Shown: positions 36,001 through 38,950, counted from the first letter of the stretch. The stretch is 64,000 nucleotides of DNA from Sabellastarte sp. h YS-2021 (GCA_964017235.1 OZ024938.1:62797816-62861815), one strand, 5' to 3'. Notes: generated from the letters alone by a model not told the origin. Program-made: numbers and translations.

Positions 36001-38950
36001 ATAATATTATATTAAAGTAGACATGGTGTCCTTGGCTCTACTTTACTTGTGTATAAAGCCATGCCACGACCCTACATAGAACTGGAGATTTCCTAATATT
36101 AAATTAATAATAATTTATGATTCAGATTTGTACGTTTGTGTCACATTTGATTCAGCCATTGGTAATTTTAAACTTTTTTTGATGAGGCTAAAAATGAATA
36201 GGAAAGTCAGTCTCTGAATATTTAGTTTTGGAATTTACAAAATTTTGATATTTTGAATTATATCTGTTTTGAAGTTTGTGTAACTTAGCTTGTTTCTGAG
36301 AAAAAATTACTTTCTATCACTTCCAATGTATAAATCAGAAAATTCATCATAACACATCAAATGTGGCATACGTTTTAATATCTACATGAAAAAGGGCTCA
36401 GCTTCTGTAGTACCTGCAGAATATATTTTAGCCTCAAAAGTCAAAAGATAGGGAAATTTTTTTCCATAGAAATTGTTTTGAATACCATTTGCATATTTAT
36501 ATAAAAATTTGAAGAAGTCACCTTGGATGTGTGAATTTTGCAGGTGGTTAAAATTTGCAGACTATTTTGTATGGACAAATGATATTTAAATTGCCCCGTT
36601 GGTAAACGAATAACAAATATCTGAGTTTTTCTTTGTCATCATGATTCTTTGACTGCTCAACTAGGGGCTTTAAAAGAGCAACATACTTGTCAGACTTTGT
36701 TGAGAAATTTGATAGTATTTCTACAGTTGGTTTAAAGGTACTCATTGACATATCCATGGAAAACTAAAGATTCATTACCTAATGTTTAAAACTTAAAAAA
36801 AAAAAACTAAAAAGATTCATTATTTAATGTTTAAAAATTTAAATAACTATAAAAGTTTACTAATAGTACAGAAGATGAAATAAGTGTTAAGTATTTTTAT
36901 TACTTATATGTTTCTGCAGACAACTTACACGTTTGGAGAAAAAAATGTCCAGTGACATCTCTATGATACTGCAAATCCTTCAGAAGCAGACCCGGAGTTC
37001 ACACCCATCCCAGTCACATGACCAACTCACACCCAATCAAAATACAGAAGAGCTGGACAGCAAAGATACCCACTCTTTATCTGAGGGATCCATTGACTCA
37101 GATAATGCAGAAAATAGTGATGTGAGTAGATAGATTGATTGATTGATTGACCGCCTGACTGATTGTGATTGACTGAATGACTGACTGAATGTGGTTGATT
37201 GATTGATTGACTTATTGACCGCCTGACTGATTGTGATTGATTGAATGACTGACTGAATGTGGTTGATTGATTGATTGACTTATTGACCGCCTGACTGATT
37301 GTGATTGACTGAATGACTGACTGAATGTGGTTGATGGATTGATTGATTGATGGATGGATTGATTGATTGAATGATTGATTTTGGTAGTTGAGAATTTGTA
37401 AGAATGAAATGCATAGTACCAGTTAACCAAGATTCATGAATCATATTCAAGTTGTCAAGTTTATAAACTCAAGTTTATAAACTCCATTTATTCCCATATA
37501 AATCAAAATATGAGATATTTAACCAAATATGGATTTTTTGTTATTTCCATGAAATAACAGCCATAAATAGCCAAAAATATTCATGTTTTCCAACAACCAG
37601 TATCCTCAATATAATTTTGTGTTTAATATTTTACCATTGGTGAAACTACCACATGTATATTTATTATACCTCAGTGCAAAATATGTCAGATTGCATGAGT
37701 GCAGTCTGATCGGACTATACTTTATAAATACAGATGCAGCAGGGCTATAATGTAGCAATAAAGAATGAGGTTTGAGTATTGTGTCGGCAAATAAATCACA
37801 ACTTCCAGGTGGAATAATGGACGAAAACCGGTACGATTTTAACACAAAAATGTCAATTCAGTCAGTAAATGTAGTTGTTGTAGGAACTATATCTTTGCTT
37901 TTACTTTAACGATAGCCAGTCTGTGGAACTACTTTACAATCAGATCCTTCACATTATAATGTATGCTAGCTATGATGCGCAGCGACAACTTTTCGTTCAC
38001 TGCGCACTGCCGGTCTTTATAATATTCCAGAGGGCAGTATGACTTAAGCGGCTCTCCACTCGTATGAAGATCTGCCATTACTGTTCTCACTTGAAAAGTC
38101 AGCAGTCAGTACAGTGTTGAGATGATACATGTAGAAAGGGTAGCCTTTTAAAGGCGTTTATTAGAAGAATCCTATTGACCAATAACATGTTGCACAACCC
38201 TCACCACAAAGTGTATAAACCAAAACTGTCACTTCTTCAGAAAAATGACACCAGGTATCTGTTTGGAAAGAACAGATGCGAATTAGGATGACAGCGTTAT
38301 CATGGTAACCAACTGAAAGTGTATCAGTTGAGCAAACATGTCAGATGATATAGACAAAAGATTACAGAAATAACATGTTAAATATCACAGAAATAACATG
38401 TTAAATATCTTATTGTAAAAATGTGAAAAACAAATCTTGTGGTTACTTTGCATTACTAGAATATCATGTTAGACTTTCAAAGCAATATTCAAGAGATTTC
38501 TTAAAGTAGATACTTTGGTGTAAAAAAACAGATAGATTTCATTTCTTAAAGTAGATACTTTGGTGTAAAAAAACAAGCCAGAATTTTTATGGCAGTTAAG
38601 CAACAGCCTTCAAGTCATATATAGAACTTCCTTTGTGAAGTAGATCCTAATATGACCCTGCCAGACATCTTGTATTCTCTATGATAACAGTGCTAAGTAT
38701 ACTGTATGTATTAATACCTGCAAGTGGCAATCCCTCTCAATATTGAGTCACTATTATGACATAGGATATGTATTATACATAGCAATTCATTTTGATTTTA
38801 CTGTTACAGAAACAAACTCCAAGCAGCCAAGGTTTACTGTCTCCTGGTGTTCCAGTTGTCATCCCTCCACAGACTCGTAAACTTTCAAAGGACAGACAGA
38901 GAGCTTTGGGGCTTCCTGATGGTGTGGAACTTAATCATACAGACGTCTAG
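1..38950 (+). CDS. Erg-type (KCNH2/6/7-like) voltage-gated K+ channel, spliced gene, 5' end outside window
   Basis: This is the spliced gene span. Exons are 1-91, 7556-7981, 9188-9581, one of 11265-11464 or 13658-13857, 15106-15193, 15565-15729, 16785-16978, 18284-18395, 19920-20168, 20725-20840, 31501-31654, 35607-35667, 36920-37121 and 38810-38950. All introns are GT-AG. After the first base the joined exons give 864 codons (863 residues plus stop) with no frame conflict. Family assignment rests on the S1-S6 core, an S4 with regularly spaced Arg/Lys, the SVGFG filter (GYG in most K channels, GFG in Eag/Erg), the C-linker plus cyclic-nucleotide-binding homology domain, and the SGTARYH motif after S6. 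Known Erg channels are plasma-membrane tetramers carrying a rapidly inactivating delayed rectifier current that repolarises muscle and neurons. The N-terminal PAS/eag domain is not in the window and should lie upstream. Vertebrate Erg1-3 arose within vertebrates, so no numbered symbol is given. Confidence 0.95.
172..200. repeat. Hairpin terminus of a dispersed element
   Basis: TATATCCCC-a-GAC-GAAA-GTC-GGGGATATA is a 12-bp stem with one bulged A and a GAAA loop. It is followed by a GTCC/GCGTC phrase and then TGATAACTCAAAAACGGATC. Very similar layouts occur at 32492-32517 and 45476-45496, so it is read as the left end of a mobile element that fills the first 3-4 kb of the intron. Confidence 0.65.
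540..1850. repeat. Tandem repeat, period about 350 bp, one unit internally deleted
   Basis: The phrase CACATATTTTGCCCTGTAAC followed by TTGGAAATGGTAAGTCTGAG recurs near 565, 923, 1272 and 1461, with a decayed copy near 1810. Spacing is 358, 349, 189 and 349 bp; the 189-bp step is a unit that lost about 160 bp between 1316 and 1320. Short reading frames on the minus strand here only reflect the repeat. Confidence 0.75.
1851..4086. repeat. Decayed repeat region with GGTCACCTTAA phrases
   Basis: Intron sequence made of degenerate units containing GGTCACCTTAAAGTCCCAAT and ATGAATGAAGTTATGG near 3550, 3711 and 3853 (spacing about 161 and 142 bp). There is a C14 run near 3286-3299, and a segment at about 2955-3180 is repeated at about 41405-41650. 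Three 15-17 nt palindromes of the form TTAAGGT-n-ACCTTAA occur at 331-345, 2804-2820 and 3118-3132. No coding potential. Confidence 0.6.
4087..5020. mobile_element. TCAGCTGACA-ended non-autonomous element, copy 1
   Basis: It starts with the palindrome TGTCAGCTGACA (4087-4098), then CACTCTGCGGCGTCTGCGTC. The core holds two to three degenerate units (TATAACTTGAAAA..TATTGCAT). It ends with a second TCAGCTGACA (4978-4987) and a GC-rich terminal hairpin, GCCC-tttcac-GGGC. Copy 2 at 22668-31252 has the same ends. Identical subterminal palindromes plus a 3' hairpin resemble Helentron-type non-autonomous elements, but no Rep/helicase gene is present here to prove it. Confidence 0.6.
5021..7555. other. 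Intron sequence without recognised features
   Basis: Rest of the intron between the first visible exon and the S1-S3 exon. A possible SINE-like B box (AAGTTCAAATCC) lies near 5800. GGAAAGGTAAGT at about 7154-7163 looks like a splice donor, but the flanking exons already join in frame without it. Nothing else is supported. Confidence 0.5.
7556..7981 (+). CDS. Erg channel exon: S1, S2 and S3
   Basis: The acceptor is tgcag at 7551-7555 and the donor gtagga starts at 7982. The exon has 426 nt and 142 codons in phase 0 (residues 31-172). It carries the pre-S1 stretch [20 protein letters not shown]1 ([17 protein letters not shown]), an acidic S1-S2 loop, S2 with conserved acidic residues ([19 protein letters not shown]) and S3 ([18 protein letters not shown]). 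Asp residues in S2 and S3 are the usual countercharges of the voltage sensor. The S1-S2 loop is short and lacks the cysteine-containing insert of vertebrate Erg1. A degenerate copy of the exon's last 70 bases follows in the intron at about 8044-8111. Confidence 0.96.
8044..8111 (+). pseudogene. Degenerate tandem copy of the 3' end of the S3 exon
   Basis: About 126 bp downstream of the true exon end, the sequence repeats the end of S3 with scattered substitutions and a 3-nt in-frame deletion: CTAATTGATGTGGTGG here against CTGATTGATGTGGTGG in the exon, then CAGAAGCAGATGAGG against CAGAAACAGATGAGG. The frame stays open through the copy (LIDVV...LLLF.SEADE). The donor position reads GAGGCAGTA instead of GAGGTAGGA, so the 5' splice site is lost. 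The similarity continues a short way into the flanking intron. It is probably a dead local duplication rather than a used exon. Confidence 0.7.
8112..9187. other. Intron sequence without recognised features
   Basis: AT-rich intron. A T18 tract at about 9168-9185 directly precedes the acceptor of the S4-pore exon and serves as its polypyrimidine tract. No genes or transposon ends are seen. Confidence 0.5.
9188..9581 (+). CDS. Erg channel exon: S4, S5, turret, pore helix and selectivity filter
   Basis: The acceptor is a long T tract plus cag at 9185-9187; the donor gtaagt starts at 9582. The exon has 394 nt (residues 173-303 plus one base of codon 304). S4 reads [20 protein letters not shown], with the positive charges that sense voltage. 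S5 ([25 protein letters not shown]) is followed by a long extracellular turret holding two N-glycosylation sequons, NKT (residue 247) and NQT (residue 255). The filter SVGFG lies at 9506-9520 (residues 279-283), followed by [20 protein letters not shown] entering S6. The phase-1 end requires a next exon that starts with two bases completing a serine codon, which both alternative exons supply. Confidence 0.97.
9660..9895 (-). repeat. tRNA-headed SINE, antisense
   Basis: On the minus strand, TGACCTAGTGG (A-box-like, near 9871-9881) is followed after about 40 bp by GGTTCAATCAC (B-box-like, near 9829). The body reads towards 9660. The head resembles the SINEs near 10160, 15410 and 44878. The 3' end is not clear. 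Confidence 0.45.
10027..10170 (-). repeat. tRNA-headed SINE, antisense
   Basis: On the minus strand the A-box-like AGGCCTAGTGG (near 10151-10161) and GGCTGGACTCC (near 10098-10108) are followed by AACATGACCCTGGCTGTTG. The same body phrase, ATATGACCCTGGCTGTT, follows the SINE pair at 44878-45240, so both belong to one family. Confidence 0.55.
10171..11264. other. Intron sequence without recognised features
   Basis: AT-rich intron upstream of alternative exon a, ending in a pyrimidine-rich tract (TCTTTCTCTTTACTCTTCCC) at about 11222-11242. No transposon ends or coding potential are seen. Confidence 0.5.
11265..11464 (+). CDS. Erg channel alternative exon a: S6 end and C-linker, canonical form
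   Basis: The acceptor is tgtacag at 11258-11264; the donor gtaggt starts at 11465. The exon has 200 nt: two bases complete Ser304, then 66 codons. S6 ([20 protein letters not shown]) contains the Tyr and Phe that correspond to the drug-binding Tyr652 and Phe656 of human Erg1. The C-linker reads [40 protein letters not shown], close to vertebrate Erg1, so this is the ancestral-type version. It has the same length and phase as exon b at 13658-13857. Confidence 0.95.
11465..12548. other. Intron between alternative exons, upstream part
   Basis: TTGTTG/GTTGCTATG-rich sequence from about 11490 to 11780, otherwise AT-rich and unique in this window. It lies between the two exclusive exons and may hold splicing control elements, but none can be named from sequence. 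Confidence 0.4.
12557..13043. mobile_element. Non-autonomous hAT-type element with 8-bp target duplication
   Basis: Terminal inverted repeats are TAGGGATGGGTCGGTA at the left and TACCGACCCATCCCTA at the right. The perfect 8-bp duplication GTTTCAAT flanks it at 12549-12556 and 13044-13051. An 8-bp duplication and a TAGGG-type end are typical of hAT transposons. The element is 487 bp and has no transposase. It lies between the two mutually exclusive exons. Confidence 0.88.
13052..13657. other. Intron between alternative exons, downstream part
   Basis: AT-rich intron ending in the TTATTTCTTTGTAG acceptor of alternative exon b. Short open frames here have no family resemblance. Confidence 0.45.
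13658..13857 (+). CDS. Erg channel alternative exon b: S6 end and divergent C-linker
   Basis: The acceptor is ctttgtag at 13650-13657; the donor gtaaag starts at 13858. The exon has 200 nt with the same phases as exon a. The first 25 residues after Ser304 (S6 through GTARYH) are identical to exon a. In the remaining 41 residues only 20 match: [20 protein letters not shown], then [20 protein letters not shown]. All third-position changes in the shared S6 part are silent, so the exon is under selection and not a pseudogene. Both exons together would shift the frame (400 nt) and so would neither, so they should be used one at a time. The region encodes the first C-linker helices, which couple the intracellular domain to the gate. 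Confidence 0.93.
13858..15105. other. Intron sequence without recognised features
   Basis: AT-rich intron downstream of alternative exon b. No transposon ends or coding potential are seen. Confidence 0.5.
15106..15193 (+). CDS. Erg channel exon: end of C-linker, start of CNB homology domain
   Basis: The acceptor is ccag before 15106; the donor gtgagt starts at 15194. The exon has 88 nt (residues 371-399 plus one base) and reads [20 protein letters not shown] then [10 protein letters not shown]. These are the last C-linker helices, nearly invariant in Erg channels. It follows either alternative exon in phase 0. Confidence 0.95.
15265..15420 (-). repeat. tRNA-headed SINE, antisense
   Basis: On the minus strand TGGCCTAATGG (15400-15410) is the same A-box-like phrase as in the SINE pair near 44878-45003. 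A degenerate B-box region follows (GGTCAACACTGAACC, near 15369-15383). Its body runs towards 15265. Confidence 0.5.
15565..15729 (+). CDS. Erg channel exon: cyclic-nucleotide-binding homology domain, first half
   Basis: The acceptor is ttaccag before 15565; the donor gtaagt starts at 15730. The exon has 165 nt (residues 400-454 plus one base). It contains [40 protein letters not shown] and [14 protein letters not shown], the beta-roll strands. As in other KCNH channels this fold is not expected to bind cAMP or cGMP, since the pocket is filled by the protein's own intrinsic ligand in the next exon. Confidence 0.95.
15730..16784. other. Intron sequence without recognised features
   Basis: AT-rich intron inside the CNB homology domain coding region. 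No repeats with clear ends are seen. Confidence 0.5.
16785..16978 (+). CDS. Erg channel exon: CNB homology domain, second half with intrinsic-ligand motif
   Basis: The acceptor is tattttccag before 16785; the donor gtaaga starts at 16979. The exon has 194 nt (residues 455-519). It reads [11 protein letters not shown], then [32 protein letters not shown] and ends EVTFDLRD. The last beta strand of KCNH channels folds back as an intrinsic ligand (Phe-Asn-Leu in human Erg1). Here it is Phe515-Asp516-Leu517, with Asp in place of the central Asn. Confidence 0.95.
16979..17563. other. Intron with G-run
   Basis: Contains (GT)n followed by a run of about 14 G near 17116-17129 and a short duplicated phrase AAGGTGAGTTAAGG near 17449-17493. 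No gene. Confidence 0.5.
17564..17962. mobile_element. Non-autonomous hAT-type element with perfect 8-bp target duplication
   Basis: The ends are TAAGGCTGTGACGAGTGGT and the approximate complement CCACCCGGTCGCAGCCTTA. The perfect duplication GTTAAAAC lies at 17556-17563 and 17963-17970. The element is 399 bp with no transposase. Its TAxGGCTG.GACG end relates it to the copy at 31708-32061 (TAGGGCTGGGACGGGTGCC). Confidence 0.88.
18284..18395 (+). CDS. Erg channel exon: proximal C-terminal tail
   Basis: The acceptor is tttttcccaatag before 18284; the donor gtgtgt starts at 18396. The exon has 112 nt (residues 520-556 plus one base) and reads [20 protein letters not shown] then [17 protein letters not shown]. 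The segment is basic and serine-rich, with RKSKSS and YRKS resembling basophilic kinase sites. There is little family conservation beyond position in the gene, so the exon is called from splice sites and frame continuity. Confidence 0.82.
18545..19129 (+). pseudogene. LINE ORF2 C-terminal fragment with CCHC zinc-binding motif
   Basis: The frame is open from the insertion junction through the ATG at 18569 to the stop at 19127-19129. It encodes the region after the reverse transcriptase: [20 protein letters not shown], then C-x2-C-x7-H-x4-C in [20 protein letters not shown], as found at the end of L1-like ORF2 (zf-RVT type). The reverse transcriptase and endonuclease are missing because of 5' truncation, so the copy is dead. 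The frame has no internal stop, so the insertion is fairly young. Confidence 0.82.
18545..19457 (+). mobile_element. 5'-truncated LINE with 16-bp target-site duplication
   Basis: The insertion is flanked by perfect copies of AACTATTGTTAATACA at 18529-18544 and 19458-19473, and ends in an A-rich tail (19423-19459). These are the marks of target-primed reverse transcription. It contains only the last about 0.9 kb of a LINE: the end of ORF2 and the 3' UTR. It sits in the sense orientation in a channel intron. Confidence 0.92.
19551..19758 (+). mobile_element. AGAGTAAG-ended MITE, copy 1
   Basis: The ends are AGAGTAAGAATTTAAAATTC and GAATTTTAGATTTGTTACTCT read inverted. A second internal GTGGCGAATTTTAGATTCC forms a doubled right end. 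The core phrase TTAATTTTATGAAGAAAATG is shared with copies at 39797-40029 (reverse orientation) and 43187-43395. It is about 208 bp with no coding capacity. Confidence 0.8.
19920..20168 (+). CDS. Erg channel exon: C-terminal tail with Arg-rich segment
   Basis: The acceptor is ttttttcttgcag before 19920; the donor gtgagt starts at 20169. The exon has 249 nt (residues 557-639 plus one base). It begins [20 protein letters not shown] and continues [20 protein letters not shown], then an acidic and polar stretch ending SIAG. The [10 protein letters not shown] run is a possible membrane or ER-retention type basic cluster; its function is unknown. The frame is continuous with both neighbours. Confidence 0.88.
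20169..20724. other. Intron sequence without recognised features
   Basis: AT-rich intron. The short open frame running through the donor at 20169 is exon read-through and not a separate gene. Confidence 0.5.
20725..20840 (+). CDS. Erg channel exon: polar C-terminal tail
   Basis: The acceptor is tttacag before 20725; the donor gtacca starts at 20841, a weaker 5' splice site than its neighbours. The exon has 116 nt (residues 640-678) and reads [20 protein letters not shown] then [18 protein letters not shown]. The segment is low-complexity and polar with no recognised domain. The 10.7-kb intron that follows holds the DIRS retrotransposon and its host repeat. Confidence 0.82.
20880..21130. repeat. 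GC-richer intronic block with CCGGTCG hairpin
   Basis: CCGGTCG-gtg-CGACCGG at 20936-20952 is a perfect 7-bp hairpin, with a further ATACCGGTCGGGTAC at about 20988. Its composition differs from the AT-rich surroundings, suggesting an inserted element, but the ends are not defined. Confidence 0.35.
21190..21560. repeat. Tandem-core element fragment, two units of 146 bp
   Basis: TGTCCGGATGGGCGGGCGGG is followed by CTGTATCTCAAAAACCGTAA. The second unit repeats CTATATCTCGGAAACCGTAA 146 bp later (21266 and 21412), and both are followed by GGTGTAGGAAGTT. Each unit ends TGACCTTGATTTGACCTTTG. It shares the GTCCG phrase and TATCTC-n-AAACCGT motif with other repeats in this window. Confidence 0.65.
21561..22667. 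other. Intron sequence without recognised features
   Basis: AT-rich intron. Near 22474 the phrase ACCAATCAAATGCACTGCCC resembles 20 bp of the exon at 20725-20840 and is followed by CAGTCCTACTGAAGATG, so a small decayed copy of that exon's 3' end may lie at about 22472-22511. Nothing else is seen. Confidence 0.4.
23106..23269. repeat. DIRS left terminal repeat region
   Basis: Starts TTATTACGCTACAATAGCTT at 23106 (41-nt block A) and ends with the 58-nt block B at 23212-23269, containing GTCACGTGAT. Both blocks have perfect inverted partners at the right end. Confidence 0.85.
23493..25657 (+). pseudogene. DIRS gag-like protein, frameshifted
   Basis: The first part (23493 to about 24150, frame of ATG 23493) has a Cys/His cluster (C16, C20, H26, C29, C32, C42, C49, C52) typical of the N-terminus of DIRS Gag. 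The second part continues in a different frame to TGA at 25655-25657. It includes a helical region (about 24720-25400) and an Arg/Gly-rich nucleic-acid-binding tail ([23 protein letters not shown]). The two frames overlap between about 24110 and 24203, so a single indel there is the simplest explanation; a programmed frameshift is less likely but not excluded. Its last about 250 bases overlap the RT frame. Confidence 0.78.
25407..27713 (+). CDS. DIRS reverse transcriptase/RNase H polyprotein
   Basis: The open frame has 768 codons; similarity to DIRS RTs begins near 25680. The RT has [13 protein letters not shown] (first catalytic Asp, near 26085) and YLDD (26283-26294). RNase H has TDAS (near 26778), an E in [14 protein letters not shown] and MADLLSRS, so the D-E-D-D residues are present. 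A further conserved DIRS region follows ([25 protein letters not shown]), in the position where DIRS elements carry a Dam-like methyltransferase region; whether that activity survives cannot be told. The enzyme copies element RNA into DNA. The recombinase frame overlaps it throughout from 25733. Confidence 0.92.
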   Translation: MRTSFSKKAPQKILRVLYPTRISPFVVPTRKEAPTGNAPMGAIPLKAVTSPFPREEENPTSEAPGVVFDPTIEEGGVETPLPNDSSKASLSPPVGGRLCSFRRDWLTNKCSQNMLNIITNGYVLPFRSKPNLIRFPLILSEYKAQQKDQALATCIQSLLSKNAIERVDNVKSLGFYSRLFLVPKPHQRWRPVIDLSRLNTFLHVEKFKMETPESIRTSLIPGEWVSSIDLSDAYLHIPIHPNSRKYLRFCYKAQVFQFTSFPFGLATAPQVFTMIVKEVKLMALSRGLRIHQYLDDWLIRSQSQEEAQVNTQAVVELTQSLGWIINQEKSELKPTQVFSFVGYEYHLDSALVKPTQERWLKLQDLILRLKSKRILTARCLMSLIGLLASTEKMVPEGRLHMRPFQFHLKEHWRYPQSLDNLLPWTEAIAAHLDWWQNPSNVMKGAGLHPKDHSIQLFTDASNEGWGAHLDQNSTKGLWSDREKRLHINVLELKAVSLALRDFKDQCQNQTVLVATDNSTVVAYINKQGGTHSAEMCALLWKIMTWCHHYHITLKARHIPGCLNVMADLLSRSNQVQSTEWSLHPQVFKQICQKWFTPHVDLFATHLNHKLPLYVSPIPDPKAWDIDALNINWTNLTAYAYPPTALLHKVIQKIRQCHCLIIVIAPGWPGMPWFWDLVQLSTEIPLQLPVSTTLLKQSHKLVFHNNPQHLNLHAWCLGADNSRNKASLWRWQRELLPLSGHQQGPSTNQSGPYLKNGAEKIRWISPLHV
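25658..28708 (+). CDS. DIRS tyrosine recombinase frame (YR domain about 27570-28708)
   Basis: The recombinase occupies roughly the last 370 codons. Its catalytic residues are visible: Arg in [10 protein letters not shown] (near 28028), H-x-x-R in [11 protein letters not shown] (His 28427, Arg 28436), His/Trp in ACHWKAH, and the nucleophile Tyr in FTNFYLKD (28535-28537). It would integrate the circular cDNA, replacing integrase. The same frame is open back to the gag stop at 25655-25657; that upstream 1.9 kb overlaps the RT/RNase H gene in another frame and shows no domain. The stop is at 28706-28708. The true start is uncertain. Confidence 0.88.
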   Translation, partial: LLQSLTQSTSRRSPLFFQERLAHKQMFSKHVKHYHQWLRSAIPFKAKLDQISSDSVRVQGPTKRPSLGYLYPVSPVKERYRKGRQCKISRVLQSPVPSTQASPKVEASHRLKQAQYFSTRRKVQNGNSRVHQDLPDSRGVGIVDRPVGRLPTHPHPPKLKEIPKVLLQGSGVPVHLLPVRTSHSPPGLYNDRKGSETNGPLKRTQNSPIPGRLADQVPVSGGSPSEHSGSSRTDSVLGVDNKSGKIRTETYSGVFVRGLRIPPRFSPCKTHSREMAQTSGFDPTTQVKTYFDCKMFDVSNWVASLNGENGPGGTPSHEALSVSPQGALEISSVAGQPPSLDRSHCSPPGLVAKSLQCDERCRPSSQRPQYPTLYRRLKRRLGRSLRPKFYKGSVVGSGKKATHKCPRIEGGLPGPSRLQGPVPESNSVGCDGQLNSGSLHQQTRRNTLGRDVCSPVEDHDLVPSLPHNIESQAHSRVPKCDGRPAIQVQPSAVNRMVSAPTGLQTDLPEVVHTSCRLICHSPEPQTPSIRVSYPRPKGLGHRCSEHKLDQPHGLCVPSYGSPSQGDPKDQAMSLPDHRNSPRLARDALVLGPSAALNRDPTATPSVNNPTQTVPQAGVPQQPPAPESPRLVSRSGQLQEQGFSVEVAERIAAPQRSSTRTIYKSKWALFEKWCRENSVDFSTPCVKQISDFFMYLYQDLNRRPSTIDGYRTAIVDTLGPTAQYIAHNADLHRLLSSFHRDRPKSSRNLPKWNLSVVLNELTKAPFEPMKDSDLKHLTLKTAFLLALASGKRRSEIHAWVANKVANLGQWEKVALFPSSDFIAKNQLAREGSQSVSPVTIPALTTIVDRQFKEDRTLCPVRALRFYLDRTKDLRGSRSLLFISFKKGHTSDIRPATLSSWLKQTILLCYKQADQQALDLVQVKAHDIRAFAASKAFYGGVSVDQIMQACHWKAHNIFTNFYLKDLTWSDTDNNLYLGPVVAAQQVLDPSPQTSCPRKEKRGGGTSATTKSSGVIPRI
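28709..29357. repeat. DIRS right end: internal complementary region and right repeat
   Basis: After the recombinase stop comes about 430 bp of untranslated sequence with an A14 run near 28820. Then come block A' (29137-29177, inverted copy of the left end), a direct partial copy of block A (GCTACAAGCTTACCATGTGG, from 29216) that can pair with A', and block B' (29300-29357) at the outer edge. Confidence 0.8.
29358..30220. repeat. Tandem repeat, period about 155 bp
   Basis: Units contain GTCAGCTATAACATAGTGAA, CATGGCATAGCTGAGTAATA, CTGTTGAGTAAATCA and TAACTTGAAAACTATTGCAT. CACTGTTGAG recurs at 29421, 29576, 29731, 29877 and 30039 (spacing 155, 155, 146, 162). It is part of the core of the TCAGCTGACA element, copy 2, and the same family fills about 32880-34110. 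Confidence 0.8.
30370..30990. repeat. Tandem repeat, period about 147 bp
   Basis: Units carry AAAGTGCTTATAACTCGCTT, ATTATTGGTCCTAGAGGTTT and GTGGTCAGATTTGACCTT. AGTGCTTA recurs at 30401, 30551, 30693 and 30842. Two further units lie at about 35170-35400. It forms the second half of the core of TCAGCTGACA element copy 2. Confidence 0.75.
31223..31240. repeat. Terminal GC-rich hairpin of the TCAGCTGACA element
   Basis: GTGCCCG-ttca-CGGGCAC is a perfect 7-bp stem just before the element's right end (TCTCCTCTTGTTTG). It is the hairpin expected at the 3' end of Helitron/Helentron-type elements. Confidence 0.65.
31501..31654 (+). CDS. Erg channel exon: Ser/Pro-rich C-terminal tail
   Basis: The acceptor is ttattttccag ending at 31500; the donor gtaatg starts at 31655. 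The exon has 154 nt (residues 679-729 plus one base): [40 protein letters not shown], then [11 protein letters not shown]. It is Ser/Thr-rich, with RLASS as a good match to a PKA-type site. The frame joins exactly with the exons on either side. Confidence 0.85.
31708..32061. mobile_element. Non-autonomous hAT-type element, 8-bp target duplication with one mismatch
   Basis: The ends are TAGGGCTGGGACGGGTGCC and the complementary CGCAGCCCTA. The flanks are GTTTATTC (31700-31707) and GTTTATAC (32062-32069), 7 of 8 matching. It is 354 bp, with no transposase, and is related by its ends to the element at 17564-17962. Confidence 0.82.
32070..32491. other. Intron sequence without recognised features
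   Basis: AT-rich intron between a hAT-type element and the next hairpin-started element. Confidence 0.5.
32492..32880. mobile_element. Hairpin/GTCCG element start with two 157-bp units
   Basis: GTATCCCCG-acgccaag-CGGGGATAC (32492-32517) is a perfect 9-bp stem. Then come a GTCGTCCGCGCCCTCGTCCG phrase and two near-identical units beginning AGCGACCTACAGTCCACATT at 32571 and 32728. The unit phrase GGTAGGCTTTATGTCTAAAT reappears at about 34130, so the block at 32880-34115 looks like an insertion or recombination inside this element. Confidence 0.7.
32880..34115. repeat. Tandem repeat, period about 155 bp, second array
   Basis: Same family as 29358-30220, with about eight units (TAACTTGAAAA..TATTGCATTT, CATGGCATAGCTGAG). 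It starts abruptly at AATGCATTAAAAGTCATGAA, the same phrase that follows the left end of TCAGCTGACA copy 2 near 23048, and stops near 34115 where the flanking 157-bp family resumes. Confidence 0.75.
34120..35165. repeat. Tandem repeat, period 133 bp
   Basis: GCGAATTATCTCTAAAAGTA recurs at 34321, 34454, 34587, 34720 and 34853 (exact 133-bp steps), with more divergent units at both ends. Central units are nearly identical, so expansion or homogenisation was recent. Confidence 0.88.
35166..35400. repeat. Two more units of the 147-bp family
   Basis: TAGGAAATCATGGGCTGCGA, GATGTGGTCAGA and CTTATTATTGGTCATAGAGG match units at 30370-30990, ending AGCCAAACTTAAAAGTGCTT. This mirrors the right half of the TCAGCTGACA element core. 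Confidence 0.65.
35607..35667 (+). CDS. Erg channel exon: start of C-terminal coiled coil
   Basis: The acceptor is atacag before 35607; the donor gtaagt starts at 35668. This short 61-nt exon (residues 730-749 plus two bases) reads [27 protein letters not shown] begins the heptad pattern that continues in the next exon. Confidence 0.85.
35668..36919. other. Intron sequence without recognised features
   Basis: AT-rich intron within the coiled-coil coding region, with an internal short duplication AAAAGATTCATTA...AATGTTTAAAA near 36767-36840. No gene or transposon end. Confidence 0.5.
36920..37121 (+). CDS. Erg channel exon: C-terminal tetramerising coiled coil
   Basis: The acceptor is tttctgcag ending at 36919; the donor gtgagt starts at 37122. 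The exon has 202 nt (residues 750-817). [20 protein letters not shown] then LQKQTRSS matches the tetramerising coiled coil of Erg channels in spacing and residues (L..LE..M..D......LQ). It is followed by an acidic Ser-rich stretch. A 68-bp minisatellite begins about 13 bases past the 5' splice site. Confidence 0.9.
37128..37385. repeat. GATT microsatellite and 68-bp minisatellite
   Basis: CCGCCTGACTGATTGTGATT recurs at 37151, 37219 and 37287 (68-bp steps), separated by (GATT)n, with TGGATTGATT variants at the right. It begins within about ten bases of the donor at 37122. The Ser/His/Gln-rich open frame on the minus strand is only a reading of the repeat. Confidence 0.88.
37386..38809. other. 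Last intron, small direct duplications only
   Basis: Contains a 43-bp tandem duplication (TTTCTTAAAGTAGATACTTT, near 38498 and 38541) and a shorter one (ACAGAAATAACATGTTAAAT, near 38363 and 38387). Nothing else is recognised. Confidence 0.55.
38810..38950 (+). CDS. Erg channel last coding exon with TDV C-terminus
   Basis: The acceptor is ttttactgttacag ending at 38809. The exon has 46 codons plus TAG at 38948-38950 (residues 818-863): [46 protein letters not shown]. The end -Thr-Asp-Val fits the class I PDZ-ligand pattern (S/T-x-hydrophobic), the same last three residues as Shaker-type Kv1 channels. The 3' UTR must start at 38951. Several AATAAA hexamers lie downstream (for example near 40350 and 42165), but the true poly(A) site cannot be chosen from sequence alone. 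Confidence 0.9.
   Translation, partial: KQTPSSQGLLSPGVPVVIPPQTRKLSKDRQRALGLPDGVELNHTDV

Noticed and set aside
37212..37430. Ser/Gln/His-rich minus-strand protein
   Set aside because: Pure translation of the GATT microsatellite and 68-bp minisatellite.
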